From NCBI RefSeq assembly GCF_949987515.2, contig NC_082692.2, positions 46,344,418-46,408,417 of the forward strand: DNA of 64,000 nucleotides, given 5' to 3'. Shown here piece after piece: positions 11,671 through 23,619 of the stretch (position 1 is its first letter; the number at the start of each line of letters is the position of its first letter). Made by a program: the position numbers and the translations under genes. This stretch comes from Delphinus delphis. Lineage: Eukaryota; Chordata; Mammalia; Artiodactyla; Delphinidae. The notes below the pieces were generated by a model, which saw only the letters and a program-made list of their open reading frames with translations, was not told where the DNA came from and ran no database searches.

Positions 11671-11850
11671 ACAGCTTCCTAAGAAAATAAGAGGAGCAAA
11701 CCTAAGAGTTTCTACTTTTTGGTTTTGCCCCAGGATTAGGACATGCAGGTGATTCAATCATATGCATCTTTGAACCAGGATGACCTTGAATGAAGAGAAA
11801 ATTACAAATATTATCTATGCCTTAAATGGCCCATGAATTGATACAGTCTT

Positions 11851-11981
11851 GCCAGATAGGTAGACAGATAGATGAGGATAATGATAGATATAGGTAGGTC
11901 GGTAGATATATAGATACTTAGATAGATAAGTAGATTATATATATATTATATGTATGTGTATTATATATATACACACACATT

Positions 11982-12012
<31 letters not shown>
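11851..12012. repeat. Compound microsatellite: (GATA)-like, (TA)n and (CA)n
   Basis: Imperfect 'gata/ggta' repeats are followed by TA runs, 'acacacac', a second TA run and a final 'acacacac' block. Likely to vary in length between individuals. Confidence 0.9.
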
Positions 12013-14244
12013 CACCAGTCCAGAAAGCCAGAAGCACATTTGTTACATGGCTGATGGTAAGAATATTTAAAGCTTAGTTATATTTGACTCTGCAATGTCA
12101 TCAGAGAAGTTTTTATTTGATATTGTTCACTTTGCAAAGAAATTGGAATTTTTCTGCAACAGAATTTGTTTTGTAGGATTCTACATTTGCCAAGCTTTCA
12201 AGAGAAAGCATTGTTTTGCAAAGAGGTAAAGTGAAAAATACTCATAGCCTTCACACACAGACTGTGTAACTCTGTCATTCTCTTTATCCTGTTATAGTTG
12301 GCCTTCAAATCTCTAAACGGCTTAGATTTAGAATACTATTTCATATATTGCATAGAAACCATCTTAAGAGATTCTAAGATACTTTGCTGATTCAATTTAT
12401 TTTTAAAATTACTCCCCAAATATTTTCACCACCTTTCAAAACACCACTGTTTTTAACATTTAAGTCACAGACACCTCAAAAAATTTTACACTATCAGAAA
12501 AGAAGTTAAGAATGATCAATTTCCAAATAAAATATCAAGGAAATAATTGACTAAAGGTAAAATGTGGCAATTATAGAAATTACTTTGATTAAAGGAAAAA
12601 CTTCTGAAAATGTTTCAGTGATTATTTTCACATTTTTTTCTTAAAAAAATTTTTTTTATATGAGCTTTCTAATGCTACCTAGGAACATTAGTTTATTGCT
12701 AAAAATTAATGTGACATAACATTTTTTATGGACTATTTTTAATGGAATCAGCCTTTTACAAAGCCTTTATATTAACTTCAGCATGATGGGTTGTGAGATG
12801 ACACCATTGCAGGCAATCTTAAACTGATTAAATCATAGGGTTTTAATAATGAAATTGTCACTTTTGTAGTTCAAAAAATGATAATTTTGGCAGTTATATA
12901 TGGTGTAACCTAAGTATGTATTGAATGACTATAGAGGCAACAAGTTTTTTTCTATTCTATATTCCTTGGAATAGGGACCATTTAAAAGAATAATGCATTA
13001 ACCTGCTTTTAAGATTACAAAATCATCATATTAAAAGATTTTGTTTTGTTATTGGTGTTCCTTAAGGTAATAATACATTTGTCATATTTGAGTGGACCAT
13101 ATAAGATTTCAATTTCAGTGAAGTTTTAATTTAAAATATTAATCTCTTTAATTATTTAATAAAGAAGAGTGCATTATAATCTAGACTTTTAAATATCTTA
13201 GAAGAAAAATTTGATTGAAAGCTTTTGCTTTTTAACATTCCATATATCATACAATCTGATACTGCCTATGTTAAAAAAGAAAATTAATATTGAAAATTAA
13301 ACCTCACTTTCAATGCTATCTTGATGTAATTAATGTATTAACATTAATAAAAGTAAATGTAGCAGAACTCTGTTGTCTTCTGTTTCAAACCACATGATGA
13401 AATATATCTGCAATTAAATAAGAATAAGAAAATAGCTTCACAAAACAGAAGATCATATTGATCAGAAAGTTCTTGAACACATGGGTTAATGGATGCTGAT
13501 TTGTACATATTTATGAAATTGTGACTTTTTAAAGTTATTCAGTTACACTGAAATTCAAAAAGAACGGTACCTGGTATATTTTTAAAACTTTAATTTGTTG
13601 AAAATTTCTTTAATTAAAGGAATTTATGTTTCAACAAGCATATCTATGAAAACTATCTAATCTTCCAATAATAATGCATACCAGAAAACAAAGTATTACA
13701 TCTATATATTATAATAATATATATTATGTAATTGAAGAATTAAGATCTTCACACACGTCACTGCTACATGTTGAATGAGAGTGAACAGTGGAAAATAAAA
13801 CATTTGAGGCAGACTTTGAAGGTTTTGTTTACTACAATGAGAACTAATACATAGATAGAATCTAATGGAGCTTTTTAAAGAGGGGACTAATCATATTTGT
13901 CTCCAAGAAAGACTACTCAGTCACCACTGTGAGTGATAGAGAAGAATTAGAGCAAAGATAGAAAGACAGACAGAGAGGTGTGTGGCAAGGAAGCCAGGGA
14001 GAATACAAGTTCATTATCCAACACAGAAATGAATACCACTTGGAGTGTTAGAGAGATAAAGGACTAGATTAGAGATTAGAATTTATACAAATTAGTGCCC
14101 AATTAGATGTTGGAGACAAGAGAGTGGTCCTAGACAGTATAACTCTCTCATGTCTGCCCTGGTTAGAGATTAATGACATCATCCACTAAAATTAGGTGAA
14201 GGACCAAATTTAATGAAGAATATAATTAATCCTAGGTCTATGGA

Positions 14245-14365
14245 TTGCCAGTGTGACCTTGGGAAGGTGACTTGTACTTTCTGTGACTTGGTTCTCAACC
14301 TTTAAAATAGCTTAGAAATGGCTACATGACAAGGTTGTCAAGATTTTTAAGTTAGATGACAGATG
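14245..14365 (+). mobile_element. MIR SINE fossil
   Basis: Carries 'gtgtgaccttgggaaggtgact' followed by a 'tcaacctttaaaatagc' section, the MIR core in forward orientation. Confidence 0.75.
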
Positions 14366-14370
14366 TAAGG

Positions 14371-14515
14371 CAGTGGTTCCCAAACTGGTCTGCACATTGG
14401 AATCACTGAAAGCTCGCTGCTGCTAGAGACTGTGACTTAATTGGCCTGGGGTACGGTCTGGAGTCTGGAGGTTTTCAAAGGTCTTTAAGTGACTCTAATA
14501 TGCAGACCAGTTAAG
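14371..14515 (+). mobile_element. MER5-like hAT-Charlie non-autonomous DNA transposon
   Basis: Begins with the terminal motif CAGTGGTTCCCAAACT and continues 'cattggaatcactg'. Near the other end 'atatgcagaccagtt' resembles the complementary terminal region. The right end is degraded. Confidence 0.7.
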
Positions 14516-16742
14516 GAGACATGATCCAGGGTATGGTGTGTGGTAGGAAGGAAAGAGATAACAGCCATCAGGGTTAGAGACTGCAGGGGTGCACCGTGAG
14601 GCACAGAAGGAGGGTGGGGGGAAGAAAATGGGGATAGCCACATTCCAAGGTGGGCCCAGGAGTAGATGTCAATGAATGAGCCTGAAGAATATAAAGGAGG
14701 GAGGAAGAAATATGGAGAAAAGCAGAGTCATAAAAGTTCAAAGAAGGCGTTTTCCAGATAGTAACCCATAGTGATAAATATAACAGTTACAGTGGAATGG
14801 GGACTGATTTCCAGTGGATTTAGAAACCAGTAGGCTTCTGGTGACACCAGTCAAGAATATTTTCAATAAAGAGGAGAAAGCAATAACTAGATTGCATTTG
14901 ATTCAGGAATGAGCAGGAGGTGAAGAATTAAGGATAGAAAACTTTCAAGAAGTCAGAAAAATAAAGGAAAGAACATTGTAGAGTGGATTCAGCCAGGGAC
15001 ACTACGTTCTAAATAGGTGATGTGAATCTTGAGTTGAATTGAGGACTTGAGTTGAAGAGAGATATAGGGTTAATATTCCAGGGAAGGGATGTAATGTATA
15101 GGAGGTAATGAGTCAGATTCAAGAGACAGATTTTCCAGGGCTCTGTCTGGGAGACAGTTGATGAAGGAATGGGATAAGAAATTAGATTTGATTTGAGCAT
15201 CATATAATTTTAAAGCAGGAAGAATGGCTACAGATTCAGAAATCTTATTTTACACTTTAGAAAAATAATCTACCTTAGGCTCAGGGAGTTATAACACTTA
15301 CCTGTGATTATTCAGTGGTATAGATATAACTTGTGAATATAGCTTAAAGTAAGGTGACATATAACTTACCACCCACACAGGGACACTGTTGAAAGTATTA
15401 AAAAGCTAAACTAGGACAACAGTTGTAATTCTGAACTATTCTGGGCAAACCTGGATGTATGCACACCCTGTATATAAGGTGCTTGGAGATCCAGTGAAGG
15501 TAAAATTACTCTTTATATCCATCTTATAGATCAGCTTTTATATTATCATGCTAATGTAGAATATTGTGGTCTCAGTTACATTGTGCTTGAAGTGGGCACA
15601 GGGCCTTCTAGGGTCTCCCAGTGCAGGAGAGCATTCTCTGTACATTAGACTCACAGTAAGTTCTCTAATAATCTCTCTATTCATCAGCTCTATAATCTAT
15701 TTAAAACTTTTAAAAGCTTTACCAGCATTCTTATTGTTCACTCGTCAAGCTCATTTTCTGCAAGAGCCAGCTGACTGCTCCTCATAGCAGAAAGCATAAC
15801 CTACAACCCCATCTGTGGGTGCAGCCAAACAGTGTGATGGTTCACATCCCGTGATCATTATTTCCCCCAAAGCTTTAGCGTTCTTGCTGAAAGCAGTACT
15901 TTCTAGAGGCCAAACTTTCAGACATAATAAAAAATGAAATAACCATGCTTTTGCCCAAAAACTTTAGACAAACACTCAACCTTTCCAAAGGCCTCAGAAT
16001 ACCATAAGAGTTTACTGCAACCATTTGATCTTACACTTTTAATACAAGTTAATTTTGTGTCAAGCACTGCAGTACCAAGTACTCAGTGTGTTATTTTTTT
16101 TGCAGAGCCCTCATGTATTTCACTAGCACCATAGTTACAATAGGAAATAAATTTTATCAGGGACTGTACCAGTTCAGGGGGTTACATGCATAATGATAAA
16201 TCAGTGACAATGACCTCAAACTTAAGCTACTATAATAAGCAGAATGATATCATGATGGTTAGAGTTCCACATTTTATCGAAGTGCAGACAGATTATTTTT
16301 TTGTAAGTGACAAAATTGCCCATCACTGTCAATAACCTCCAGCATGGAGGAGACATTGACAATTAGCAGCTATGGATGGTACAGTGAGTCATGTACTAGA
16401 CACTGCTCTCATTTGAGACTTTTTTGGTAAATTTGGAATAAAAATCAGAGTGGGTTGATTTTTGTTTGCTTTGCTTTGAATTTTTAGTGTTATAAAAGAA
16501 AATATCAAATTATTTTACATGGTTTTTATGATAACTAAGTCATAACCAATATTTACAAAACTTATTCTGTGGAGGTCAAAATGCTTTATATCCTAAAGAA
16601 TCTCCATTAAACACACACACTCACAACACTCAGACATGCAGAAATAAATGTGTTTTCTTCCCATTGTATAGAGGCTATACGATGAGAGCTTTGCCTGCTC
16701 TCATTACTTGTTTCTCATCTGTATGTGACCTGTTTCTCCTAG

Positions 16743-16941
16743 GGGCCGTGGGGGTGCCATTCCTCCTCCCCCACCACCTGGACGAGGCGTTCTCACCCCT
16801 AGAGGGACCACTGTGACCCGTGGTGCTCTTCCAGTGCCCCCTGTAGCAAGAGGCGTCCCTGCCCCGCGAGCACGGGCATCACCCACTGTGCCAGGATACA
16901 GGGCACCCCCTCCTCCAGCCCATGAGGGGTATGAAGAGTAT
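16743..16941 (+). CDS. KHDRBS2: KHDRBS2 (SLM-1) internal coding exon: RG- and proline-rich region
   Basis: A 199-nt exon between acceptor tttctcctag and a consensus donor TAT|gtaagt. Its first base completes the arginine codon split from the exon at 11232, so the two exons join in frame. It encodes the RGRGGAIPPPPPPGRGVLTP region, further RG pairs, and GYRAPPPPAHEGYEEY at the end. In the family these proline runs bind SH3/WW domains and the arginines are methylation sites. The exon ends on a codon boundary; the next known exon should continue with tyrosine/glycine-rich sequence. It is strikingly GC-rich against the AT-rich introns. Relative to the human protein from memory there are several small changes (TTVTRG, GVPAPRARASPT), all outside the RNA-binding core. 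Confidence 0.96.
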
Positions 16942-17109
16942 GTAAGTACTCTTGAGAAATCAGTTAATTAGGAGGAGTTAAGTTTGATGGGGAATAAGTT
17001 AAACTTCAAAGACATTCATATACCACGAATATAGCAAATAATGTTTGTTGCAGAAAACAAATGTCATTTGCAACAGAATTTAGCAGTGCATTTTAAATGA
17101 GGGCATTTT

Positions 17110-17321
17110 TTTGTTTTTGGTTTTTTTTCCGGTACGCGGGACTCTCACTTGTTGTGGCCTCTCCTGTTGCGGAGCACAGGCTCCGGACGCGCAGGCTCAG
17201 CAGCCATGGTTCACGTGCCCAGCCACTCCGCGGCATGTGGGATCTTCCTGGACCGGGGCACAAACCCGTGTCCCCTGCATCGGCAGGTGGACTGTCAACC
17301 ACTGCGCCACCAGGGAAGCCC
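17110..17321 (-). mobile_element. Short CHR-type SINE, 168 bp after the KHDRBS2 exon donor
   Basis: The minus-strand head GGGCTTCCCTGGTGGCGCAG contains the A box and is followed by a B box. The A-rich tail appears as plus-strand T-runs at 17110-17129. A 16-bp target-site duplication, TAAATGAGGGCATTTT, is perfect at 17094-17109 and 17322-17337. Low divergence and the perfect duplication mark a fairly recent insertion. Confidence 0.96.
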
Positions 17322-17814
17322 TAAATGAGGGCATTTTGAGAAAATCTTTCATTGTACAGGTGCCATCATTGTTGTTAGTATCAGTTAAATAGCTTAGATT
17401 TTAAGAAACAAACTATCCTCAAGTTTTCTTATCTTTAGAACACTCAATCAATTTCAAAATGGAAATAATTATAAACATAATGTGAATAGTCATGTATTTA
17501 GAAGATTATCCTGGGACATGATAAAGATTAACATAACTCAGAAGTATTTGACAAATATAATGTGATTATATTATAAACTTTGTTAATAATTTAAGACCAT
17601 GTGGTTGGTTTTTCATTTAAATATCCTACTCTCTCACTATATAAAAGATATGGAATTGGCAGGTAAGAATTCAGAACTCAAAAAATATAGACTGAACAGA
17701 ATAAGTGCAGTGTCTCTAAGCACCTCCTCCCTTTCCAGTCCTCTGTATCACGTTATACTCCCTTTGACCTCTTTCATCCAGGTTGTTAGCTTTCCACTGG
17801 TCATATATTCTAGT

Positions 17815-17930
17815 CCCTGTGTCTATTTCTCCTACTAGATTGTGAAACTTGTAAAAAGGGGCAGTTTTCTATTCACTTGTATAACCATACTAAGTCCACT
17901 CTAAATGTTCAATTGAATTGATGCAAGCCA
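17815..17930 (+). mobile_element. L2 LINE 3'-end fossil
   Basis: The order 'ctagattgtgaaact', a middle part, then 'aaatgttcaattgaattga' follows the L2 3' end. Diverged. Confidence 0.5.
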
Positions 17931-18302
17931 GATCATAGTCCTATGAAACAGATATATTTTGCCTTTAACCTCTCCAGGGCGCCCGTCCCCTAATCTAGGT
18001 GTTTGTTTTATTCAACCATCCATAGACATGCCGTTCTCTCAAATGTCCTCTGTGAATGATTACTAATATAAACTCTTCAAGGACGGTTACCGTCACATTC
18101 TGTGCATTCAAAACATATAACTGTTTTATGGACTGGTTAATAACCAAGAAAAATGTAATCTTAAAACAAAGTGAAAATGGTTGATAGGTGTCACTAAGAA
18201 CACATTAATGCTTAAAGCATGTTAGTTTTTAGGAACGCTACTGATTAAATATGAAACACTGACTAATATCTGTAAGAGTGAAGAAAAAAATATTAAGTTT
18301 AA

Positions 18303-19270
18303 TCTTGCTCGCGCGGAAGCGGCGCGGCTGGGTGGGGAGTCCGGCAGCGGGAGTCACGGACCGTCGTCGTGGCTGCGGGTGGCGGTGGTGCGCTCGAGCA
18401 ACCAGAACCGGAGCATGGAGGCGGCACAACATCCTCAGGTAGTTGGGGCCTCCACACTGGCCCAGCGCACCCCGCGGACGCCGGCCGACCGGCCGTCCCT
18501 CCGGCCTTCCCGGCCCGTGCTGGGCGGCTCCGGCTCCCGGCCCGTGGGTGGCGGCGGCCGCGGTTCCCGGCCCCAGTTCTCCCCGACCCGTGCTCGGCGG
18601 CCCAGGTTCCCAGGCAGCCGGTGCGCCGCGGCCCCCGAAGGACGGCCGAGAGGCGTCGCCGCGTCCGGGTTCGTTGGCTCCAGCGCCGAACCCAGCGAGG
18701 AATCGACAAAACTCGGTCCGCCGCGCGGTCCCCCACATGTGCTTAGCGTCGCGAAAAAAATCACATTCTGAGACGAAATGCTTCCGGGTCGCCGAAACCT
18801 CAAAGCTGCTACTAAACCTGAAAGGCTGATGCTGTTCGCGTCTACTTCGTACGCACGTCTGTGTATCTGAAAATCATGGCCTCTGTAAAATGCTCAGCAG
18901 TGAGGCGGTAAGTTCCAAGACCAAGGTTAGGGTCCACGAGAGGTTAGGCCGGTTGTGCCCAGGGCGTGTCGCCTTTTTATCAAATATGGAAAACTTGCGC
19001 GACAGAATCTCAGGATAGAACAAGTCGTAAAAACACGGAAATGGCCTATTTTAACTTCATGCATTTGTGTATTTGCTCCTATCTACATTTTTCAAGTCTC
19101 ATGCAAAAAAATCCTTTCTCCTCCCTTGGAAAATCTCCAGTCGATAAGTTCTGAACCACATGTGAGTTTGGTTTCACGCTTCTAGTTTATATTTCAGTGC
19201 TAACTCTCCTTTTGTGCCCCTGGTGTTGTATATGTTTAATAAAAGTTTATTCCCGTTTGATAAAAAAAAA
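18303..19270 (+). pseudogene. CpG-rich retrocopy of an apparently unspliced transcript, parent not recognised
   Basis: An isolated CpG-dense block (18303-18760) in an AT-rich intron grades into lower-GC sequence. It ends with AATAAA (19238-19243) and, 18 bases on, an A tract (19262-19270). The flanks carry ATTAAGTTTAA at 18292-18302 and again at 19271-19281. These are the marks of L1-mediated retroposition. The 5' part looks like a promoter-proximal first exon: a GC-rich leader, then ATG at 18415 (MEAAQHPQ), then CAG|gtagtt, a possible donor left unspliced. A second unused donor-like ggcg|gtaagt lies near 18911. It therefore looks like a copy of an RNA that kept intron sequence and was polyadenylated early. 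Open frames of 120-166 codons on both strands are side effects of high GC. Confidence 0.8.
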
Positions 19271-19439
19271 ATTAAGTTTAAAAATCCATTTCTGTGAGAA
19301 AAGGGGAAATGTGTTCATCTCAGGTATCTTGTACAACATCAGGTATCAGTATTTAAAATCTTAGTCTGAAAATTGCAACATCTGCAGCAGAAAACATATT
19401 CTACCCTCTGAACAAGACCACTGATCTGAAAACACAAAC

Positions 19440-19515
19440 CCTGGTCCTGGTTCTACCATCTCTTCCGTGAGATGTACTGTGTAGGAAATAAGTGCTTGTT
19501 GAATGAATGAATAAT
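19440..19515 (+). mobile_element. Possible L2 3'-end fossil
   Basis: Ends with 'aagtgcttgttgaatgaatgaat', the typical L2 terminus. Short and isolated. Confidence 0.45.
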
Positions 19516-20019
19516 CCACAACAGGGAAGGTGGGATTGTTTTTTGTTTTTCTTTTTGTTTTTTATCTCTGAGGAACTAGGTCTACCATCTTTATGTGCTT
19601 TGCCACTATGGTGTATTTGTCTTCCAAACAGAAGCCTAAACAGTCAAATCTTTATTTCAAAAATTAAAAGAGAAATAGCGGTCAACATTGTTATTAATCA
19701 AAGAATTTACAGGGCTTATAGGGCACAGTGAAAGAGAACAAGATTAGAAAAGCATTGTAGTTTTTCATGTAGCTCCAAAAATATTGTAATCTTTCACATG
19801 CATTCCAATTTGTAATGAATAGATCAAGGACTGCAAGGCAAAAAACAGTAAGCTACAAAGGAATAAAGAGTTTATGGAAGTATGGGCATATTCCGATAAA
19901 GGGTATATTCTGAATGGGAAAATTTAAGAGGAGTGTGGTTCTTTTATAGTAAGTAAAAGAAAATGCAAAGCCATGTAAATCTGATTTTTAAAACTTAGAT
20001 TTAAAGTATCCAGGCCCTT

Positions 20020-20760
20020 TAATTCATTCACTCAGTCCTTTACTGAGCCTCTATCTTATTTCAGGCACTGTTCTAATGGTCCTAGAGATGTAGCTGTGAA
20101 CAAAACAGATCAAATATTTACTTTCATAATGCTTACATTTTAGTGGGAGAAGACAGGAACAAACATATATAAAGAAATGAATAAAGTAAAGTCAGGTAGA
20201 GATAAGGGCTCCAGAGGGAGGTGGCAGGAGGGCACCACCATCAAAAGAGCTGTTAGGGAAGGTCTCTCTGACCTAGAGGCTCCAGCAAGTGTCTAACTAA
20301 AGGTAGAGTCTAGGCCAAGGGGCTGCCTCTATACAAAGGCATCCCTGGTTAAGGAAACAGCAAGCAGAAAGGCACTGAGGAGGAACATGCTTGAAGTGTT
20401 TGGGGATCAGCAAGGAAGACATCAAGGCTGGAGAGAGTGTGTGAGGGGGACCAGATGAGGTCAAGGGATGGACAGGCCAATTCATGTTGCTATTGGAGAG
20501 TTTGGGGCAGGAAAGTGACATGAGCAGATTTATTTTTTAAAAGGTTTCTTCTGTATACATTGCAGAGAACAGAATATGTGGTGAGGTGGGCACAAGAATT
20601 GAAATAAGGAGACTGGCGGCATCCCCATCGACAAAACGAGGCTTAGAGGGGTAAGAAGAGGTCTATTCTGAGTGAACTGTGGAAATGATCTAGTAGGATT
20701 TGATGATGGGATAGATGGAGGAGGTGGGAAAAAAGAAAAGAGTAAAAGATAATTTTGTGA
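20020..20760 (+). repeat. Ancient interspersed repeat, family not assigned
   Basis: The order 'ggcactgttctaatgg', 'gtgaacaaaacaga', 'cttacattttagtggg', 'aacagcaagcagaaaggcactgagg', 'gaaagtgacatgagcaga' is one I associate with an ancient mammalian repeat. Related pieces may occur near 23830-24200, 49880-50350 and 62240-62720. I cannot name the family reliably. Confidence 0.5.
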
Positions 20761-20944
20761 AGTGAAGGTTAAACTGAACCTTGGACTGAACAACCAGGTA
20801 AAACTGAGGTGTCATTTGTTGAAATGAGGAGTACGGAGTGACACAGACAGGGGGTTGGAAAGTTTGGCCTTCAGGAAAGTCTGTTGTGTTGCTGGGTGAA
20901 CACCACCCGATTTTTGAAACAGAAAGCAGCATCCCACAATTTGA

Positions 20945-21070
20945 AATGTGTCACTAGCTGTGTAATTTATAACACTCTGCGGCTTGCATTTCCTCTTCTA
21001 TATAATGGCGATAATCATTTCAGCCTCACAAGACTGCAATGAATGTTAGGAATAAGCATCCATAAGCACT
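20945..21070 (+). mobile_element. MIR SINE fossil
   Basis: Forward MIR order: 'cactagctgtgtaattt', 'catttcctcttctatataatgg', 'gataatcatttcagcctcac'. Confidence 0.7.
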
Positions 21071-21344
21071 TAAAACATAAGCATGCATAAGTACCCCGAA
21101 CATTATAGACAGTCAATAAGAAATGACTATTACACAAAATTTCATCATGTATTATACTCTTAAATTTCTCCCTGGGATAAGCTATGAACCCATTGAAGTC
21201 ACAGACATTTAGCTACTTTTTGTGAATTAATTGGGCATCATTATTTGCAAATAGGAGAAGCTATGTCATCTTCTTTTAGCAGTAAATAAGTAAACAAACA
21301 AACCTGGGGTGGGGGACTCTGTAAATGAAAATCAATAAACAATC

Positions 21345-22260
21345 TATAACAGGAAGAGAAAAGAGTTTTATTTGAGCCAAACTGAGGACTATAATCCAGA
21401 AGCCAGCTTCCCGGATTACTCTGAGGAACTGCTCCAGAGAAGCAGGGTTTTCAACACTGTTTTATGCATTGTCAGAGCAAAGAACATCAAACAAGTCAGG
21501 GATACTTTCCTTCAAGGTTTCAAAAAAAACAGATCAGCATGTACACAGCAAGTCAATATGGCCCTGGCACCTGGGAAGGGAGTCTTATCATCAAAGGAGT
21601 ACCAGCACTGGCGTCCCAGGAAGGAAGGCATTTAGTCTTTATTTTAACATGGACATTCTTTACTTCTGGTCAATGAACCTTTTCTTTAATAATTAAAGCA
21701 GATATACAATGTATGTTTTATAGGCCACAAACAGGCTGTTCTAGTTAGAATATAATTCAAGTTAACTCATGTATAAGCCAGAATGACTTCCCCACATCTC
21801 AACATGTAAAAATTTCCTGTATTAGGCATCATGAAGTCCAGTAATAGGAATGCCATCAGGCCTTAAGAAATAGCTAAACCAAGGCACTAGAATCCCTCCC
21901 CACATTTCCTCTCTGGTTTTTTTGCATATGTTTTCATTCCACTTTAACATACAAACTGGATATTTGGCTACGCTGATCAACATGACTCAGCACATGGTGC
22001 TGCCAAGTTTACATATCCAAGTCCAGTTCTCCTCACCTACAGATACTGACTGGCTGGCCATCTCTCAGCCCTAATCTGGATCCCCAGGTGGGAGAATTGT
22101 GTTCATTCGGGCTTGCCAGGTGTCTATGACTGTAGAGCAGGTGTCTCTTGAAATCAGATCTGGGATCTACAGACTCATCAGCTACCAGTGATGTGGGTGG
22201 TGTAGGCGTGACATTCACACAACATAAGCATGCTTCCTGGGTACCCAGCCCCAAGGACCA
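21345..22260 (-). mobile_element. Candidate solitary retroviral-type LTR
   Basis: Plus-strand 'gagaaaagagttttatttgagcc' is the reverse of an AATAAA signal near an LTR R region, followed by 'ctgaggactataatcc', a string I associate with LTRs of hoofed mammals. No gag, pol or env remnant is visible, so it would be a solo LTR. Both ends and the family are uncertain. Five-base flanking duplications were not identified. Confidence 0.45.
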
Positions 22261-23146
22261 TATGGAGAGGCATTAGTTTCCAGAGAAGGAGAAAAATATT
22301 ATGAACTTGACAGAAATCCTAAATTTTAAATAATTCGTTCCTCTGTAAGAGGTAAGAAAAACAAAAGTTTAAGTGTCTCAGTAGCAAAATAACAGCACCA
22401 TGCTGAGTTGATTGTGAAAATATCAAGGGATTCTTAACTTTCAGATAAAATTACTTAGACAAGATTCCCTTTATTATAAATGACAGTATGGGGCAATTCA
22501 CTCTTCAGACCTTTCTTCCTTCCCTGCTGAGGCTCTGACCACGTGGACTGTCTACAGGTGATCAGATCTTCTTGTGGCTGCTTGCCCGACCTGAAACAGC
22601 TCACCGTCAATGAGACTGCTGTTCAAAACCATCTTTAGCGTTAGTTGAATCTTTTTAAAAATGTGAACTTTAGTTTGTTACATGTCCTAATCCAGACTTT
22701 AAATATTTTAAAGCTTCTCTTCACTGACTTTCTGCTAAGAAGAGTACATTTACTTTTTTCAGCTCCATCATCATGATTGAAGTAGATTTGGGGAATAGAG
22801 TTTTAAAATGCTCCCACACAACAAAATATAAAGTTCTATCAGTGGATAATATGTAAAATAAACTTAAACTTTTGAATACCTACTAGGTTCCCGTCACTAA
22901 TCTCATGATAACACTACCAACCAGCTATAGTAGACTGAGGCTTGTACCCAGTTTTATATTCTACATAGTACTTGTCTCACAAAGAACTCAAACACATGTA
23001 TACAGGTCATTTGTACTTCATACCTTAAATCCAGATCATCAGTCAGTGTTTGAATCCCCTCAGCAATGTTTAGGTCATCTCCCAGCCCCTACACGAGCAT
23101 CTACAACTATAGAGAACTCAATACATCTAGAAACTAGGTGTCGGAA
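22261..23146. other. Intron, nothing recognised
   Basis: AT-rich sequence without convincing repeats, exons or RNA genes. Confidence 0.55.
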
Positions 23147-23160
23147 AAATAAAAACTGTG

Positions 23161-23365
23161 GGGCTTCCCTGGTGGCGCAGTTGTTGAGAGTCCACCTGCC
23201 AATGCAGGGGACACAGGTTCGTGCCCCAGTCTGGGAAGATCCCACATGCTGTGGAGCGGCTAGGCCCGTGAGCCATAGCCACTGAGCCTGCGCATCCAGA
23301 GCCTGTGCTCCGCAACGGGAGAGACCACAACAGAGGCCCGCATACCGCAAAAAAATAAAAAAAAT
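23161..23365 (+). mobile_element. Short CHR-type SINE
   Basis: Begins GGGCTTCCCTGGTGGCGCAG, with a B box 'ggttcgtgcccc' and an end '...cgcataccgc' plus an A-rich tail. It is flanked by TAAAAACTGTG-like duplications at about 23150-23160 and 23366-23375. About 10% of positions look changed from its sisters in the window (for example 'cagttgttgag'). Confidence 0.94.
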
Positions 23366-23529
23366 TAAAACTGTGATTAAAGAGACGCTGCCTCAACTTT
23401 CAAAAGCATGGCTCTAGTGGGAGGGTCCAAAAGTCTAACGATTAACATATAATATGTAATTGCTGTGTGGGGCTCTTATCTTACTCTATTATAATTGTCA
23501 CTCTTATCTTCTCCCACTTACAAGATTTA

Positions 23530-23615
23530 AACATCCTATAGGCAGAAACTGTTTCTTACATTTATCTTATGTTTGCAGTTCTAAGTAATGTGCTTGGTAA
23601 TAGCAAATAAATTAA
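23530..23615 (+). mobile_element. Possible L2 3'-end fossil
   Basis: 'ggcagaaactgtttctta' followed by 'gtgcttggtaatagcaaataaatta' follows the L2 3' end order. Weak. Confidence 0.4.
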
Positions 23616-23619
23616 ACCT

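Larger units (their letters stand above)
11360..16742 (+). other. KHDRBS2: Complete KHDRBS2 intron (5.4 kb) between the two exons
   Basis: Bounded by gtacat at 11360 and cctgtttctcctag ending at 16742. It is AT-rich and contains only old elements: a MIR at 11510, microsatellites at 11851, a MIR at 14245 and a MER5-like element at 14371. The parts from 12020 to 14240 and from 14520 to 16700 hold nothing else that I recognise. No young SINE or L1 is present, in contrast to the flanking introns. Confidence 0.85.

Noticed and set aside
11851..12012. CRISPR-like or satellite array
   Set aside because: It is a compound microsatellite with short units, in a vertebrate intron. No spacers.
18238..18829. 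Several overlapping open frames of 120-166 codons on both strands
   Set aside because: All lie in the CpG-rich half of the retrocopy, where stop codons are rare by composition. None shows a known domain, and they contradict one another.
21345..22260. Intact endogenous retrovirus
   Set aside because: Only LTR-like sequence is visible. No gag, pol or env reading frame or primer-binding site was found on either side.
23161..23240. tRNA-like A and B boxes, as in the other SINE heads
   Set aside because: These are the tRNA-derived promoters of SINEs, each with the SINE body and A-rich tail. No complete cloverleaf tRNA gene is present.
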